From contig CP136067.1 of assembly GCA_032622095.1 (NCBI GenBank), forward strand, positions 50,257,899 through 50,321,898: a DNA stretch of 64,000 bases. Reading direction: 5' to 3'. This document shows positions 12,136 through 53,640 of this stretch, one piece after another. A model generated the notes under the pieces. The model ran no database searches. It saw only the letters and a program-made list of their open reading frames with translations, and had not been told where the DNA came from. This DNA comes from Siphonodentalium dalli (lineage: Eukaryota; Mollusca; Scaphopoda; Gadilida; Siphonodentaliidae). The position numbers were made by a program, and so were the translations under genes. Each line of letters opens with the position of its first letter. Within the stretch, counting starts at the first letter, position 1.

Positions 12136-13131
12136 CAGGAGAAGTCGGCCCCATACGAAGACGGCCCCGCGCGAAGTCGGCCCAGAGAAGTCGGCCCCAT
12201 TTATAACAGAACTATTGTTTAAAATCAATCTTTATTTATTTTATGATATGAAATGAAATATGAAACTGATAATATAATGACAATATAACAATAACAAATA
12301 CAGTTAACAATTCAAACAATGCACACGTCGTTGTCGGTGATGGGTGCTGAAATCTCTGCGATCTTTCGTAGCAGCTGACTTGTCGTTAATTCTCGGTCTC
12401 TGTACAACTTCCACAGGTTGAAAATTTGCCCCTGCACATGTGTGGTTTTGCTAGGTTGAATTCTACGCAGCTTATTCCCCCTCACTAACTGCTGCTGGAG
12501 GGGTATTATCTTTGCCTCGGAATGCTTGAGAAAATATTGAAAAATGAATGTTCATATGCTTGAGAAAAAATGGAAAGTTTTATCAAAATTAAAATTTTAA
12601 ATCACTTACCTGTGTTACATATTCGATGAGTCCAGCGAGAATATCTGTCGCATTCTATGGACTATTGCCGTTCTCTGACAAGAGATTTGCAATAAACGCA
12701 GTCAACAGGCATTGGGCTGAATTGAGGAATGTATGAAAATCGGATAGCTGGGCTAACCTTATATACGTCTATAAATCCGAAGTGAGAATAATGAGCTAAT
12801 GGCTTCGTTCGCTAAGCAGCAATCAACGTACTTAGCGGTTTCTTTCATTGTCTGTCGGTAACCATCGTTGTTTTTATAACTGAGCCGCTGCCAGTGATGT
12901 CCATAAGTGAAGTTCATTTTGTTATTACAACTAAGAAACTGCGGACTTCACAATTAGCCTACACAAACACGACACTAACTCAATCAAATTAAGTTGGGGA
13001 CCTCATAATTTGCCTAAACAAACACTATATCAATAAAATTAAGCCGATTTAATCTCTTCTAATTAATGGGGCCGACTTCTCTGGGGCCGTCTTCGTATGG
13101 GGCCGACTTCGCGCGGGGCCGACTTCTCCTG
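12136..13131. mobile_element. ~1-kb element with ends built from repeated GAAGTCGGCCCC units
   Basis: Left end caggagaagtcggcccc and right end (reverse complement) are identical, followed on each side by three further related 15-16-bp units. The inner two units are in swapped order between the ends. The AT-rich interior has no transposase frame. G/C-rich ends contrast strongly with the interior. Confidence 0.75.
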
Positions 13132-13220
13132 ATACCACAACAGTTACATAAGTTATAACAACACCATGTTTGTTTGATTTGTCAGTATAAGACTAAAATA
13201 CAATCTCATATCATTTAAAG

Positions 13221-13400
13221 ATGCATAATCCAAATTACTATTTATTTGGCTTCGGGGTAAATATATTTAAGTCAAGGAACCCACACATCAAAGCTCAGAG
13301 TGATCAGATATTGATGTTTCTCGAGATGTGTAATTTTTTACAGCCTGGTAAAAAGTCATCAAACATATGGTCTCAGACAATATTGCAGATGAAAATGGAT
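13221..13400 (-). repeat. Dispersed repeat R, partial copy
   Basis: Shares actatttatttggcttc, cccacacatcaaagctcaga and tttttacagcctggtaaaaa with 16420-16560 in reverse complement. Further copies are at 53690-53830 and at 57566-57683 joined to 59567-59900. It lies just upstream of PECR exon 1. Confidence 0.7.
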
Positions 13401-13881
13401 AACTCTAAAATTAGCACACCAAAATGTGGCGACATGCCTTTATAAGCGTAATTGGCTAATTAATAAATGTGAATTTGGCCTCCCATAGTGTCAGGCATAG
13501 AATTTCCAACTGTAGAAATTTTGGCCAAAGTTAGGGTGAGACATCCCGAACCGTTCACCTGTAGCAACGCCCCTGGATTGGAGATACAACTATTTATAGA
13601 TAAAAATTTGTACCGGTACCTATTTAAAAAAAAATTGGGATTTGCACTCAATAAATCAGGCCTATTCAAATTCAAAGCACATCATGTTCTCCAAACTGAA
13701 ACCCTACACATGTGAGAATGTTACGTATACAGGTATGCCTATGTGTACAAATACTAATAATAATACAGGCATAAAACGTTTTATAACCAAATATATCGTG
13801 ATAACACCTATAGATGTCATTGCACATTCTTTCGGTAGCACATCTGCCAACCACGACCGGCCCCTTGTTTAGCACAGTCAT

Positions 13882-13914
13882 CACATGATCGATCACGTGA
13901 CTTTCTGGGTCAAA
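13882..13914 (+). promoter_or_regulatory. 5'UTR/proximal promoter with CACGTG E-box
   Basis: A palindromic E-box CACGTG (13894-13899) lies in TCACGTGAC, 16 to 21 bases before the start codon. This core is bound by bHLH-zip factors such as USF and TFEB/MITF in animals. The transcription start is unknown, so the site may be promoter or leader. No TATA box is evident just upstream. Confidence 0.35.
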
Positions 13915-43067
<29,153 letters not shown>

Positions 43068-43169
43068 CAGCAATTAATTGGACTTATTAACCCATGCAGG
43101 GAAGCAGTGATTGCCAGAATAACGATCAATAATTTATTCATCATTTTAATCAGAATTTGGTTGTAATTA

Positions 43170-45450
43170 CATGTACCGGTATGTATCTCCTTGAAGTTCC
43201 TTTATTGACTCACATTGAATTGAATCCATAATCATTTCAATTTTGTACAATCTTTTGAGGAGACTTTTGAGCTACTCCTGTAGTACTCGGCTATTAAAAT
43301 TATGTGTTGCTCATGAAGTACCCCTGAGTCCCTCAGATCTTAAGTCAGGGAACCCAAATTATTGAAGTCTTAACTTACTTTCTGATAAGAATAACATTTC
43401 TTACTTATGGCTGCCACAGTTCAAAATTCCAGCCACAATTTATTCCAAATTTGTTTTCAAAGGTACCTAGTTTGTCACATTCTAGTTGACACCTTCAGAA
43501 AAATTTCATACAAAGTCTGCTTCATAAATACAGAATTTCTGAAAAACCTTTCACCGATTTGTCTTTACCAAGCTAAACTTAGTCTTAGCCCCATTATTCT
43601 TTACTATATCTTGCCTGATTACTCCTCCACTCTCAATGAGAATGGGTATACTGAATTGACCTTGTCTGTCCGTCATTCTGTCTGGACATCTATCCCTCCA
43701 TTTTTTCCGTCCGTCCGTCTATCTGGGCAAATATCTCAAACACTAGTTGCCGGATCTGAATGAAATTTGGTATGGATATTCACTATTATGATGGAAATCA
43801 AATAAGTGTTCAATCGTTCTGTTCATGTTTTCCATGCTACAGTTATTTATCTTTGTTATATGAGAATGTTGGGGGATTTTTCCCATCCAAGCAAATATTG
43901 CACCCATACTTTGTTGGTTTGAATTTTCTTGTTTATCTATTATATATTTTGGAAGATCTGTGTGTGTGTCTGTCTGTGTGTGTGTTCGCGATGGACTCGA
44001 TAACGGCCGACCCGATTTCGATGAAACTTGGTATGTGGGGGTATTTTCTGTCGGGAAGTGGCATAGGCCTATTAATTTTCAGATCCAAGCTCAACTTTTC
44101 ACGTGCCGAGGTCAAATCTGTTTTTACGCCGTTTTGCGCTAATATATTTCAGTTCGGTGCTCACAAATCAATTCGATATAGCGCGAATAATAAATTGCCA
44201 GTCATATAATTTGCACGGTTAGAATCTGTGGCGCTTCATCTTTCCAATGATGTATCACACGCCTGTGTACGTTTAAAGTTTCTACCTTAATTATCGGGAA
44301 GAACGCAGGACCATGCTTCGCTCATCGAAAAACATTGCGTAAATATATTACGCCATCAACAGATCGTGACGTGATCGCGTTAACTCTTAACCGGCCGATG
44401 TCGCGTTAACTCATCACCGGCCGAGGTATCCGCAAATGACATTGGGCTATATATCTCGGAAACGGGTGGAGCTATCGACTTGAAATTTGGTATGTGAATG
44501 TATCTTGCCCCGGATACGAATTTTATCGGGTCGCCGAGCCCGTGCGACTCCAGCTTCGCGCATGCGCAGACCAGATCTCGGAAACGGGTGGAGCTATGGA
44601 CTTGAAATTTGGTTTTTGAATAGCCCTGACGGTATGTGGGGGTATTTTCGGCCGGGAAGTGGCATCGGCCTATTAATTTTCCCGTGCGACATGACCTTGA
44701 CCTTGAAATCGGGTCATTTCAAGGTCAAACGCCAGAATATCACGGGATTTCGTTGAAACTTGGTTCGTGGGGGTACCTTCGGCCGGGGAGTGGCATAGGC
44801 CTATTAATTTGCCCGTGCGACGTGACCTTGACATCGGGTCATTTTAAGGTCAAACGCCCGAATATCACGGGATTTCGATGAAACTTGGTATGTGGGGGTA
44901 CCTTCGTATGGGGAGTCTCATAATCATATTCATTTGCCCGTGCGACGTGACCTTGACCTTGAAATCGGGTCAATTCAAGGTCAAAAATCGCCAATTTTGA
45001 TGGGATTTCGATGAAATTTTATACATAGGGTTACTTTTGTCCACTGGGTGTTTTGGGCGGGTCAAATCGTGACCCCGACCTGACCTTGACCTTCAAAATA
45101 ATCAATTCAAGGTCAAATCGGGTAAAACCGGATGGATTTCGACGGGCCCGTTTGTCGAGTACTTTTGTCCGGGTAGTGTTTTGGACTGGTCAAATCGTGA
45201 CCCCACTTGACCTTCAAAATGGACAATTCAAGGTCAAAGCCCGGACGAAGTCGGGTCACCTTCTAGTATATATATATATTGATTTGTTCACAGATAAGAG
45301 TTATATTGTAGGTTTCAGATAACCAGCTAGTTGTTATTTATGTTGCTTTGCTAATGAATATATTTTTTATACTTCACATCTTTGTGTTTTGTCTAAATAT
45401 ACCCATGTATTTTGTGGACAAAAAAAAATACACCTGTTCTTGGGAGATCT
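43170..45450 (+). repeat. Duplicon copy B with AAGGTCA block
   Basis: 43170-43625 and 45290-45450 match the left-flank duplicon at 8150-8600 and 9060-9270. Between them, 43930-45290 is the AAGGTCA composite block in reverse orientation to 5050-7190, ending gggtcaccttctagtatata. It starts about 100 bp after the PECR stop codon and may supply the 3'UTR. Confidence 0.78.
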
Positions 45451-45611
45451 TAGGGTGTATCTAGACTGAACGTTATTTAGTCCAGAATATGTTGGTGGAT
45501 ATTTGCACCCCCAGGACTCAGTTGAGCGACATCATTTTCCTTTTAGGGTCTCTTTGAACCTTTTTCAGATGTTAACACAATAAATGTGGCCATGGACTCC
45601 AAACAAAAATG

Positions 45612-48600
45612 TCAATGACACTGTAGCTCAACTTTGTAAAGAAGGTAATTTTTGTGTGATGAGCAATGAATAGAGAGTTTAAAAAGGAGTGTAAATGAAA
45701 GTGTCAATGACGCTGTAGCTCAACTTGGAAAGGGAATAATTTAATGTATTAGTCAATGGAGCGATTAGGAATGTGGAAAGTTGAATGTCTAATACTAGTT
45801 TATAGACATGAAGAGAAAAGTAAAATCCAAGATGGCTGCTGGTGGCCATGTTTTTTGGCCGAATGATCCCAAAATGAGTCGTTCCCATCTACATGTCACT
45901 GTTAACATCCATGACAAATTTCATGATGATCAGACAAATAGTGGGACCTGTAGCCCGTGCTAATGGATTGAATTTTGAAATCCAAGATGGCCACTGGCAG
46001 CCATGTTTTGTTGCCGAATGACCCCAAAATTAATCGTTTCCCATCTACATGTCAATGTCAACAACCATGACAAATTTTTAAATAATCCGATCAAAGGTAC
46101 GACCTGTAGCACATGCCAAATGATTTAGTGATGCAAAGAGTAAAATCCAAGATGGCTGCCAGCAGCTATGTTTTATGGCCGAATGACCCCAAAATGACTC
46201 GTTCCCATCTACATGTCAATGTCAACAGCCATGACAAATTTCATAATGATCCGACCAAAGGTACAACCTGTAGCCCATGTCAAACGATTTAGTGATGCAA
46301 AGAGTAAAATCCAAGATGGCTTCCAGCGGCCATGTTTTATGGCCGATTGACCCCAAAATGACTTGTTCCCATCTACATGTCAATGTTAACATCCATGATA
46401 AATTTCATGATGATCAGACGAATAGTAGGACCTGGAGCCCGTGCTAATTAATTGAATTTTGAAATCCAAGATGGCCACTGGCGGCCATGTTTTTCGTCCG
46501 AATGACCCCAAAATGACTCGTTCCCATCTACATTCCAATTTCAACAGCCATGAAAAATTTCATGATGGTCAGACTCAAGGTATAACCTGTAGTCCGTGCT
46601 AAAGGATTTAGTCATACAAAGAGTAAAATCCAAGATGGCTGCTGGCGGCCATGTTTTTTGGCCGAATGACCCCAAAATGACTCGTTGCCATCTACATGTC
46701 ATTATTAACATTCAAGACAAATTTTATGATGATCAAACTAAAGGTACGACCTGTAGCCCGTGCTAAAGGATTTAGTCATACAAAGAGTAAAATCCAAGAT
46801 GGCTGCTGGCGGCCATGTTTTTTGCCGAATGACCCCAAAATGACTCGTTCCCATCTACATGTCATTGTTAACATCCATGACAAATTTTATGATGATCAGA
46901 CTAAAGGTACGACCTGTAGCCCGTGCTAAATGATTTAGTCATACAAAGAGTAAAATCCAAGATGGCTGCTGGCGGCCATGTTTTAAGGCCGAATGACCCC
47001 AAAATGACTCGTTCCCATCTACATGTCATTGTTAACATCCATGACAAATTTTATGATGATCAGACTAAAGGTACGACCTGTAGCCCGTGCTAAATGATTT
47101 AGTCATACAAAGAGTAAAATCCAAGATGGCTGCTGGCGGCCATGTTTTAAGGTCGAATGACCCCAAAATGACTCGTTCCCATCTACATGTCATTGTTAAC
47201 ATCCAAGACAAATATTATGATGATCAGACTAAAGGTACGACCTGTAGCCCGTGATAAAGGATTTAGTCATACAAAGAGTAAAATCCAAGATGGCTGCTGC
47301 GGCCATATTTTTTGGCCGAATGACCCCAAAATTAATCGTTCCCATCTACATTCCAATTTCAACAACCATGAACAATTTCATGATGATCAGACTCAAGGTA
47401 CGACCTGTAGTCCGTGCTGAAGGATTTAGTCATACAAAGAGTAAAATCCAAGATGGCTGCTGGCGGCCATGTTTTTTGGCCGAATGACCCCAAAATGACT
47501 CGTTGCCATCTACATGTCAATATTAACATCCATGACAAATTTCATGATGATCAGACGAACAGTATGACCTGTAGCCCGTGCTAATGGATTGAATTTTGAA
47601 AGCAAAGATGGCCGCTGGTGGCCATGTTTTTCCTCCGAATGACCCCAAAATGACTCGTTCCCATCTACATTCCAATTTCAACAACCATGAACAATTTCAT
47701 GATGATCAGACTCAAGGTACGACCTGTAGCTTGTGCTAAAGGATTTAGTCATACAAAGAGTAAAATCCAAGATGGCTGCTGGCGGCCATGTTTTATGGCC
47801 AAATGACCTCAAAATTAATAATTCCCATCTACATGTCAATATTAACATCCATGACAAATTTCATGATGATCAGGCAAACAGTACAGCCTGTAGCCCGTGC
47901 TAATGCATTGAAATTTGAAATCAAAGATGGCCACTGGCGGCCATGTTTTTTGTCTGAATGACCCCAAAATGACTCTTAAAGTTACGACCTGTAGCCTGTG
48001 CTAAACGATTTAGTCATACAAAGAGTAAAATCCAAGATGGCTGCTGGTGGCCATGTTTTTTGGCCGAATTACCTTAAAATGACTCGTTCCCATCTACATT
48101 TCATTGTTAACATCCATGACAAATTTTATGATGATCAGAAAACTAAAGGTACGACCTGTAGCCCGTGCTAAAGAATTTAGTCATACAAAGAGTAAAATAC
48201 AAGATGGCTGCTGGCGGCCATGTTTTTGGGCCGAATGACCCCAAAATTACTCGTTTCCCATCTACATGTCAATATTAACATTCATGACAAATTTCATGAT
48301 GATCAGAAGAACAGTACGACCTGTGGCCCGTGCTAATGGATTGAATTTTGAAATCAAAGATGGCCACTGGTGGCCATGTTTTTTCGTCCGAATGACCCCA
48401 AAATGACTCGTTCCCATCTACATTCCAATTTCAACAGCCATGACAAATTTCATGATGATCAGACTAAAGGTACGACCTGTAGGCCGTGCTAAAGGATTTA
48501 GTCATACAAAGAGTAAAATCCAAGATGGCTGCTGGTGGCCATGTTCCCATCTACATGTCATTGTTAACATCCATGACACATTTTATGATGATCAGACTAA

Positions 48601-48979
48601 AGGTACGACCTGTTGCCCGTGTCAAAGGATTTAGTCATGCAAAGAGTAATATCTAAGATGGCTGCCGGCGGCCATGTTTTTTGGCCGAATGACCCCAAAA
48701 TACTCGTTCCCATCTACTTGTCAATATTAATATCCATGACAAATTTCATGACAATCAGACGAACAGTACGGCCTGTAGCCCATGCTAATTGAATTTTGAA
48801 ATCCAAAATGGCCACGTTTTTTTCTCCAAATAACCCCAAAATGAATCATTCCGGTCTAAATGTTGATGTCAACAGCTATGACAAACTTCATAATGATCCG
48901 ACCCACGATACGACCTGTAGCCTGTATTGTTGACGCATCACGTACACACAGACGACAAAGCCATGGCAATAGCTCAAAC
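45612..48979 (+). repeat. 160-bp AAGATGGC satellite array, about 20 monomers
   Basis: Monomers carry agtaaaatccaagatggctg, ggcggccatgtttt, gaatgaccccaaaatgactc, catctacatgtca and tacgacctgtagcccgtgct, at roughly 160-bp spacing from about 45830 to 48800. The array is bracketed by a head (gtagctcaacttggaaaggg) and a tail (gacgacaaagccatggcaat then agctcaaact), the same brackets as at 58274-59335. So it is an element with an expandable core rather than free satellite. The tail is cut by the hAT element at 48989. Confidence 0.92.
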
Positions 48980-48988
48980 TGTGCCCAT

Positions 48989-49854
48989 TAGAGTCCGAAG
49001 CCGCCATCGTACGCCGCCACCAGCCATATTGGCTACAAGCCGCCGCCAGCCATATTATTTCTAACGCCAGCCACATTTAAAAATCTCCGCCGCCGGAATT
49101 GTAAAATGGCTGAGCCGTGTGCATGGGCTTATATGTCAAGCACAACTGTACTGTGAATCGCAAAGAACTAAACCGCATTGCCTAATATTGGCATATATAC
49201 TCACATGGACACGGCATGGTTGTTATATTATCAGAACACCTGGCCCCTTAATGTGGAATAGACTATCCCAATGCATGCTTTCATATAACTGAATGGGCGC
49301 ATCAATTCGGTATTGAAAGGGTCAAAATGTAAATTGTTTATATCGACAACACCCAGTCTCAGACATCACTGGCATTTGTCAATATATACACATAAGAATA
49401 GAAAATAGTTTGAAATATTATATATCATTACTATCGGGTTCATCATTCAATGATGCATGCATATATCGCAAGATGGCAGTGATGATAGCAGTTGAAGTCG
49501 ACATAAGTCACAATGTAACTACTTATACCGATTAGATGGGAAACTACATAGTATATCCATGCCAGTCCTTCGTGAATTTTCGCCATAATGGAAAAGCCCA
49601 ACATCAAAAGATTACGTGAGGTCTGGAATTCTACGGGTTCACCACAAACGCTAAACAACGGCGTCTATAACCGGTAACATGGGATTAGGAACATTTCGGA
49701 AACGAAAATACGCTGAATGATAACACCTCAGTCGGCTGAGCCGCCATATTTCGTCAGCCACGAACGTCGTGACTGAGCCGGCTTAGCTAGCTAACCAGCC
49801 ACGAAAATCGGTTGAGCCAGCCATGAAAACTATTTGTCGTGGCTTCGGGGTCTA
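48989..49854. mobile_element. hAT-type element, 866 bp, perfect 8-bp target duplication
   Basis: Flanks gtgcccat at 48981-48988 and 49855-49862 are identical. Ends TAGAGTCCGAAGCC and (inverted) TAGACCCCGAAGCC. Sub-terminal ccgccaccagccat/cagccac motifs recur at both ends. No transposase. Confidence 0.8.
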
Positions 49855-49862
49855 GTGCCCAT

Positions 49863-50714
49863 TATGCTTGATATAGACCAGGTCTCTTTATCGCAATTTG
49901 TGTACAGGTAATATCATATCATATTCAATCAATTTATGTTATGCTTATGTACCACCCTTCGAAATGAGCCAAAAATCAGAAAACAAAATCCAATGTGGAG
50001 GTTGAAATGAGAAAAATTCCTAAATATTTCGACATGCATCGTTTCACACACTTTCCAGATTTATGTGCACTATTGGCCCGATATTTTTGCCCGATAACAT
50101 GATTGTGCAAATGCCGATCAAAGCTGATTCGACGCTAATCATGTACATGTCTGTTTCGAATTAGTGGGTGTTAATGTTACTATAACTCTGCTAATGTATA
50201 TATGTGGGGAGGGTGGGTACTCAAGCTAGCATTCCTCTTCGACTTGAGAAATATTTATCCAAATCGGCTGCCAAATACAGAAATGGAAAAATCACCAAAA
50301 TTCCTATCAGTTGGCTTTATTACCAAGGAAAAGAATTTTCTTCTCTTTCATCAAAGTGACAACGTGAAAATGAATACCGCATTCAAAGATATGATAGTAA
50401 CTGTTTGCAACCTAATGCATGAAGCTGCTTAGCTGCATGAGAACATTGATCCTTTTTGTATCCGATCATGTTAAAATATTTGGATAACAAATTACCATGG
50501 TATTGGCTGATCTAAGTTGACTGACAAAGTGATCCACCTCGTCAAGGTCGAAGGGACTTCAAAGACATTCACAATGTAACAGCAGTCTTGTGAAATATCG
50601 CTCGCAATAATTTAAGGGTATCAACCATGACTAAAACATTGACAATAAGTGTGAACAAGTATGAACCCCAAGCCTCACTCGCTCAAAATGCAGTCAAGAA
50701 CTATGCAGAGTACA
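49863..50714 (+). other. Gene-free interval
   Basis: A 76-codon open frame at 50202-50432 lacks splice context and family resemblance. Nothing else seen. Confidence 0.4.
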
Positions 50715-50718
50715 TTGA

Positions 50719-51061
50719 CCCTTTCAGTGCCAGGTCTGATTTTTGTATCAACCCATATACTCTGTGCCAATGCATTCTCTTATATATGCGAGTCGACATA
50801 GGTCGCCTTGCATATATAAGAGAATGCTTTGGCCTAAAAAAAATTCATCATTTGTTATTATTTTTTACAATTTTAATAAATTTTTTCTTATATTCTTTAA
50901 CAGACTTATTTTGTAGGTTTAGTGCCAGGGAATCTTACGTTTTTCATGGGCATCAAAATTATTACTATGAATACTTGATGATAGTTTTGAGTTATAACAT
51001 GCCCCTAAGGTTACAGACCGTAAATTAGGGCCGATAAGATCGGCCCCTGGCACTGAAAGGG
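50719..51061. mobile_element. piggyBac-like MITE, 343 bp
   Basis: TTGA (50715-50718) and TTAA (51062-51065) flanks. Ends CCCTTTCAGTGCCAGG and cctggcactgaaaggg. Internal gcattctcttatatatgcga hairpin at 50770-50828. Same family as 28368-28855. Confidence 0.8.
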
Positions 51062-51344
51062 TTAATGTCAAAGACTGCAGAGGGCCAACCTGCCCATATA
51101 GCACAACTCCAACTTAATTTGGATTCTAGTAGTTGTGGAGCATCTGGGGGAGTGCTTTATGACACATGATGTAACCTTTTCTTTACTAAATGAATTCTCC
51201 CACCCAGTTATAACAGTGCATTTTAGAATTGCAACATTAGTATCAACGTACCATTTTCTTGAAGTATTTGCCAGTTGGTTTACCACACAGCAAGTTCCAT
51301 TCCATTCAGTTCAGACTTACGAAAGATATCATTCAGAATTGAAA

Positions 51345-51500
51345 ATTAAAGTGTCAATGACTCAACTTGGAGAGGGGATAATTTCATGTGGAGCATTGGA
51401 GCGATTAGGAATGTGGAAAGTTAAATGTCAAAGTAATACTAGATGTGAACATGAAGAGTTATATATATATAAATTAAAATCCAAGATGACTGCATCATTA
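51345..51500 (+). repeat. Solo head of the 160-bp satellite element
   Basis: aagtgtcaatgactcaactt, ggagcgattaggaatgtgga and aaaatccaagatgac match the head at 45700-45840. No array follows. Confidence 0.75.
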
Positions 51501-52038
51501 TGTTGTGAAATAAGTGATCTACCACAAATGTTGATACCGTAATAATCAGATCAGGCAGTTGATGTATTTAACTTTTATATTTTAATTTGACTTTGCCAAA
51601 TCTACTATTTCCTATTTTTTATTTTGTGAAAACTTTGGGATCAAGCACCCCAGTGCACAACCAAAATGCACTCATAACATCATCGCAGCAAATGAACAGA
51701 CTCCAGATAACAAAAATTGTTACACAGCTTATTTTATTTAATAATAACATATGTATATGCCTTTCTAACTGCCATTATCGTAACACCACAATTGCTCCTT
51801 CATAATAATATTTATACTAATTAAATGTTAATTGAGTTCCTTGTTATGTGCCCTCACGATTTATCAACTGCATTGGATCAGGACATGTTATTTGTCACAA
51901 AAACAAACATTATGGTGCCAAATTAGTGCAACACTTATTTTGAATCACTATTGCGAAATACGAGTTTTGATTTATCGCTCTTATATCGAATTGTCAAGTC
52001 AATGGTACTACCCATATTTGATAATTATTGGTAGTTAA

Positions 52039-52187
52039 CCCTTTCAGTGCCGAGTCCGATTTTTGTATCAACCCATATTTCCTTGATCATTTTTCAAATT
52101 TATTGATTATAATAATGTGATCATAAATTTGAAAAATGATCAAGGAAATATGGGTTGATACAAAAATCTGACTTGGCACTCAAAGGG
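52039..52187. mobile_element. piggyBac-like MITE, 149 bp, perfect TTAA flanks
   Basis: TTAA at 52035-52038 and 52188-52191. The whole element is nearly a perfect hairpin (cccatatttccttgatcatt against its reverse complement). Shortest member of the family here. Confidence 0.85.
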
Positions 52188-53074
52188 TTAATAAAGCTAT
52201 AATAGTTAAATTCAGAATGTACCTGACCTGATGATGCCACTGTTTTCATAAATGGAGGGAGAGGAATATCAAGCAAATGGTTTACAAAAATTTTATTCAA
52301 AATATCGAAATGCATACCAAAGGATAGTTATGCACACTAACATGCTTAATCAAATGCAAAAAACATATGATCATTGATATGAATATGATCTGCAGCAAAG
52401 TGGCTTCAGGAGAGTTACCTCCCTTAATGTTACAGCTGATGTTAGAGGTGAGAAACTGGATGAGTTGAGGTATTCTTAGCAGTATGAATGGCCCATACTG
52501 GTCAAATTTTCATTATATTTATCTGAAAATTATTTTTCTCTTCCAAATTATCGACAATCTTAATATTTCCCCCAAGTTGATACCGAATTTGTTCTGAAAT
52601 ACTCAGTAGATTTCTATAACATTCTGACCAAAGTTGCCAGTCGGAGGTTCATTGAATACACCAGTCCATAGGTATCAGCTTGTTTGAAAACGGGTATAGC
52701 ATATGCTCGTAATTGCCAAAATACTAAGTCATATGTCATATCCTAGTTTATTACCATTTTTTCTCCATTCATTTATTTTCTCTGGCTGGGGCCGAGCAAG
52801 CGATTATGGCATTCAATTAGTTTATGGGCCATAATTGATGAAAGCATAGACGAACTGATATATATATATATCACCAGTTTTATATTGAAATTTATTTCGG
52901 TAATTGTTATGTATAATTTAAAAATATAAAATTCATATGAAAATGACCTATCATGTAGAACTCAATTGACGCAAATGATGAATAATACTAATTTTGCCCA
53001 ATGCCATGATAACATTCAATGCATCATGTGCAATCCTTGTACCATCACATAGTACCTTCAACTGCAATCCTTAA

Positions 53075-53284
53075 CCCATTCATGATGGGAGCTGTGCTGG
53101 TGCAGCGTTAAAGTCCCTGTGCCAGTGAATTATCTTATATATGCGAGTAAGTATAGGTAAATATTGTTTGGCCAATGCATATTCTTATATATTCGAGGCT
53201 CCTGTGGGCGACGTCGCATATATATAAGAGAATGCATTGGCACAGTGTTTTGAAACATTTCAGGAAGCTCCAGTCATGAAAGTG
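53075..53284. mobile_element. piggyBac-like MITE, 210 bp, TTAA flanks
   Basis: TTAA at 53071-53074 and 53285-53288. Ends CCCATTCATGATGGGAGCTG and agctccagtcatgaaagtg. Interior motifs as in 28148-28363. Confidence 0.8.
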
Positions 53285-53394
53285 TTAACACTAGATCATG
53301 ATTCTTCATATTTTGGCCATAGTTCAATGTGGTATGACATTACCAGATAAGGAAAAATTACTCCGCAAATAGGAATATTGGTTATAAGCCCTTG

Positions 53395-53640
53395 TAAAGT
53401 GTCATTTAGAGGCTAGCATCACTAAATTCACCCTCTGGGGGGACCTCATTCTGTTTAGACCTGATCTTCTGGGAAGTATCTATAGTGTCAAATTAACATA
53501 GTTTTAGTTACTCTTTTCCTTCTGTTCAGTTTCTATGTTCCCTAATTTGCAGAAGATAAATCTAGATCTCCCATAGCAGTTGAGGCCTCAGCAGAATAAG
53601 GCTTGATTGGTTATTGCCCTAGATACATGTATCTTCTCGT
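53395..53640. mobile_element. hAT-type MITE G, partial copy
   Basis: Contains gctagcatcactaaattcac, ggggacctcattctg and cccatagcagttgaggcctc. Left hairpin arm missing. Immediately downstream, 53690-53830 is a copy of repeat R. Confidence 0.65.

Noticed and set aside
13885-13914. Upstream in-frame ATG of PECR exon 1
   Set aside because: It would add ten residues overlapping the E-box; the ATG at 13915 has better context and gives the family length.
43760-44209. 149-codon open frame downstream of PECR
   Set aside because: Its second half is the dispersed repeat with the conserved VCVCV and GMWGYF fragments seen in the left-flank block.
51135-51542. 135-codon open frame
   Set aside because: The 3' part is the head of the satellite element and the 5' part has no homology or splice context.
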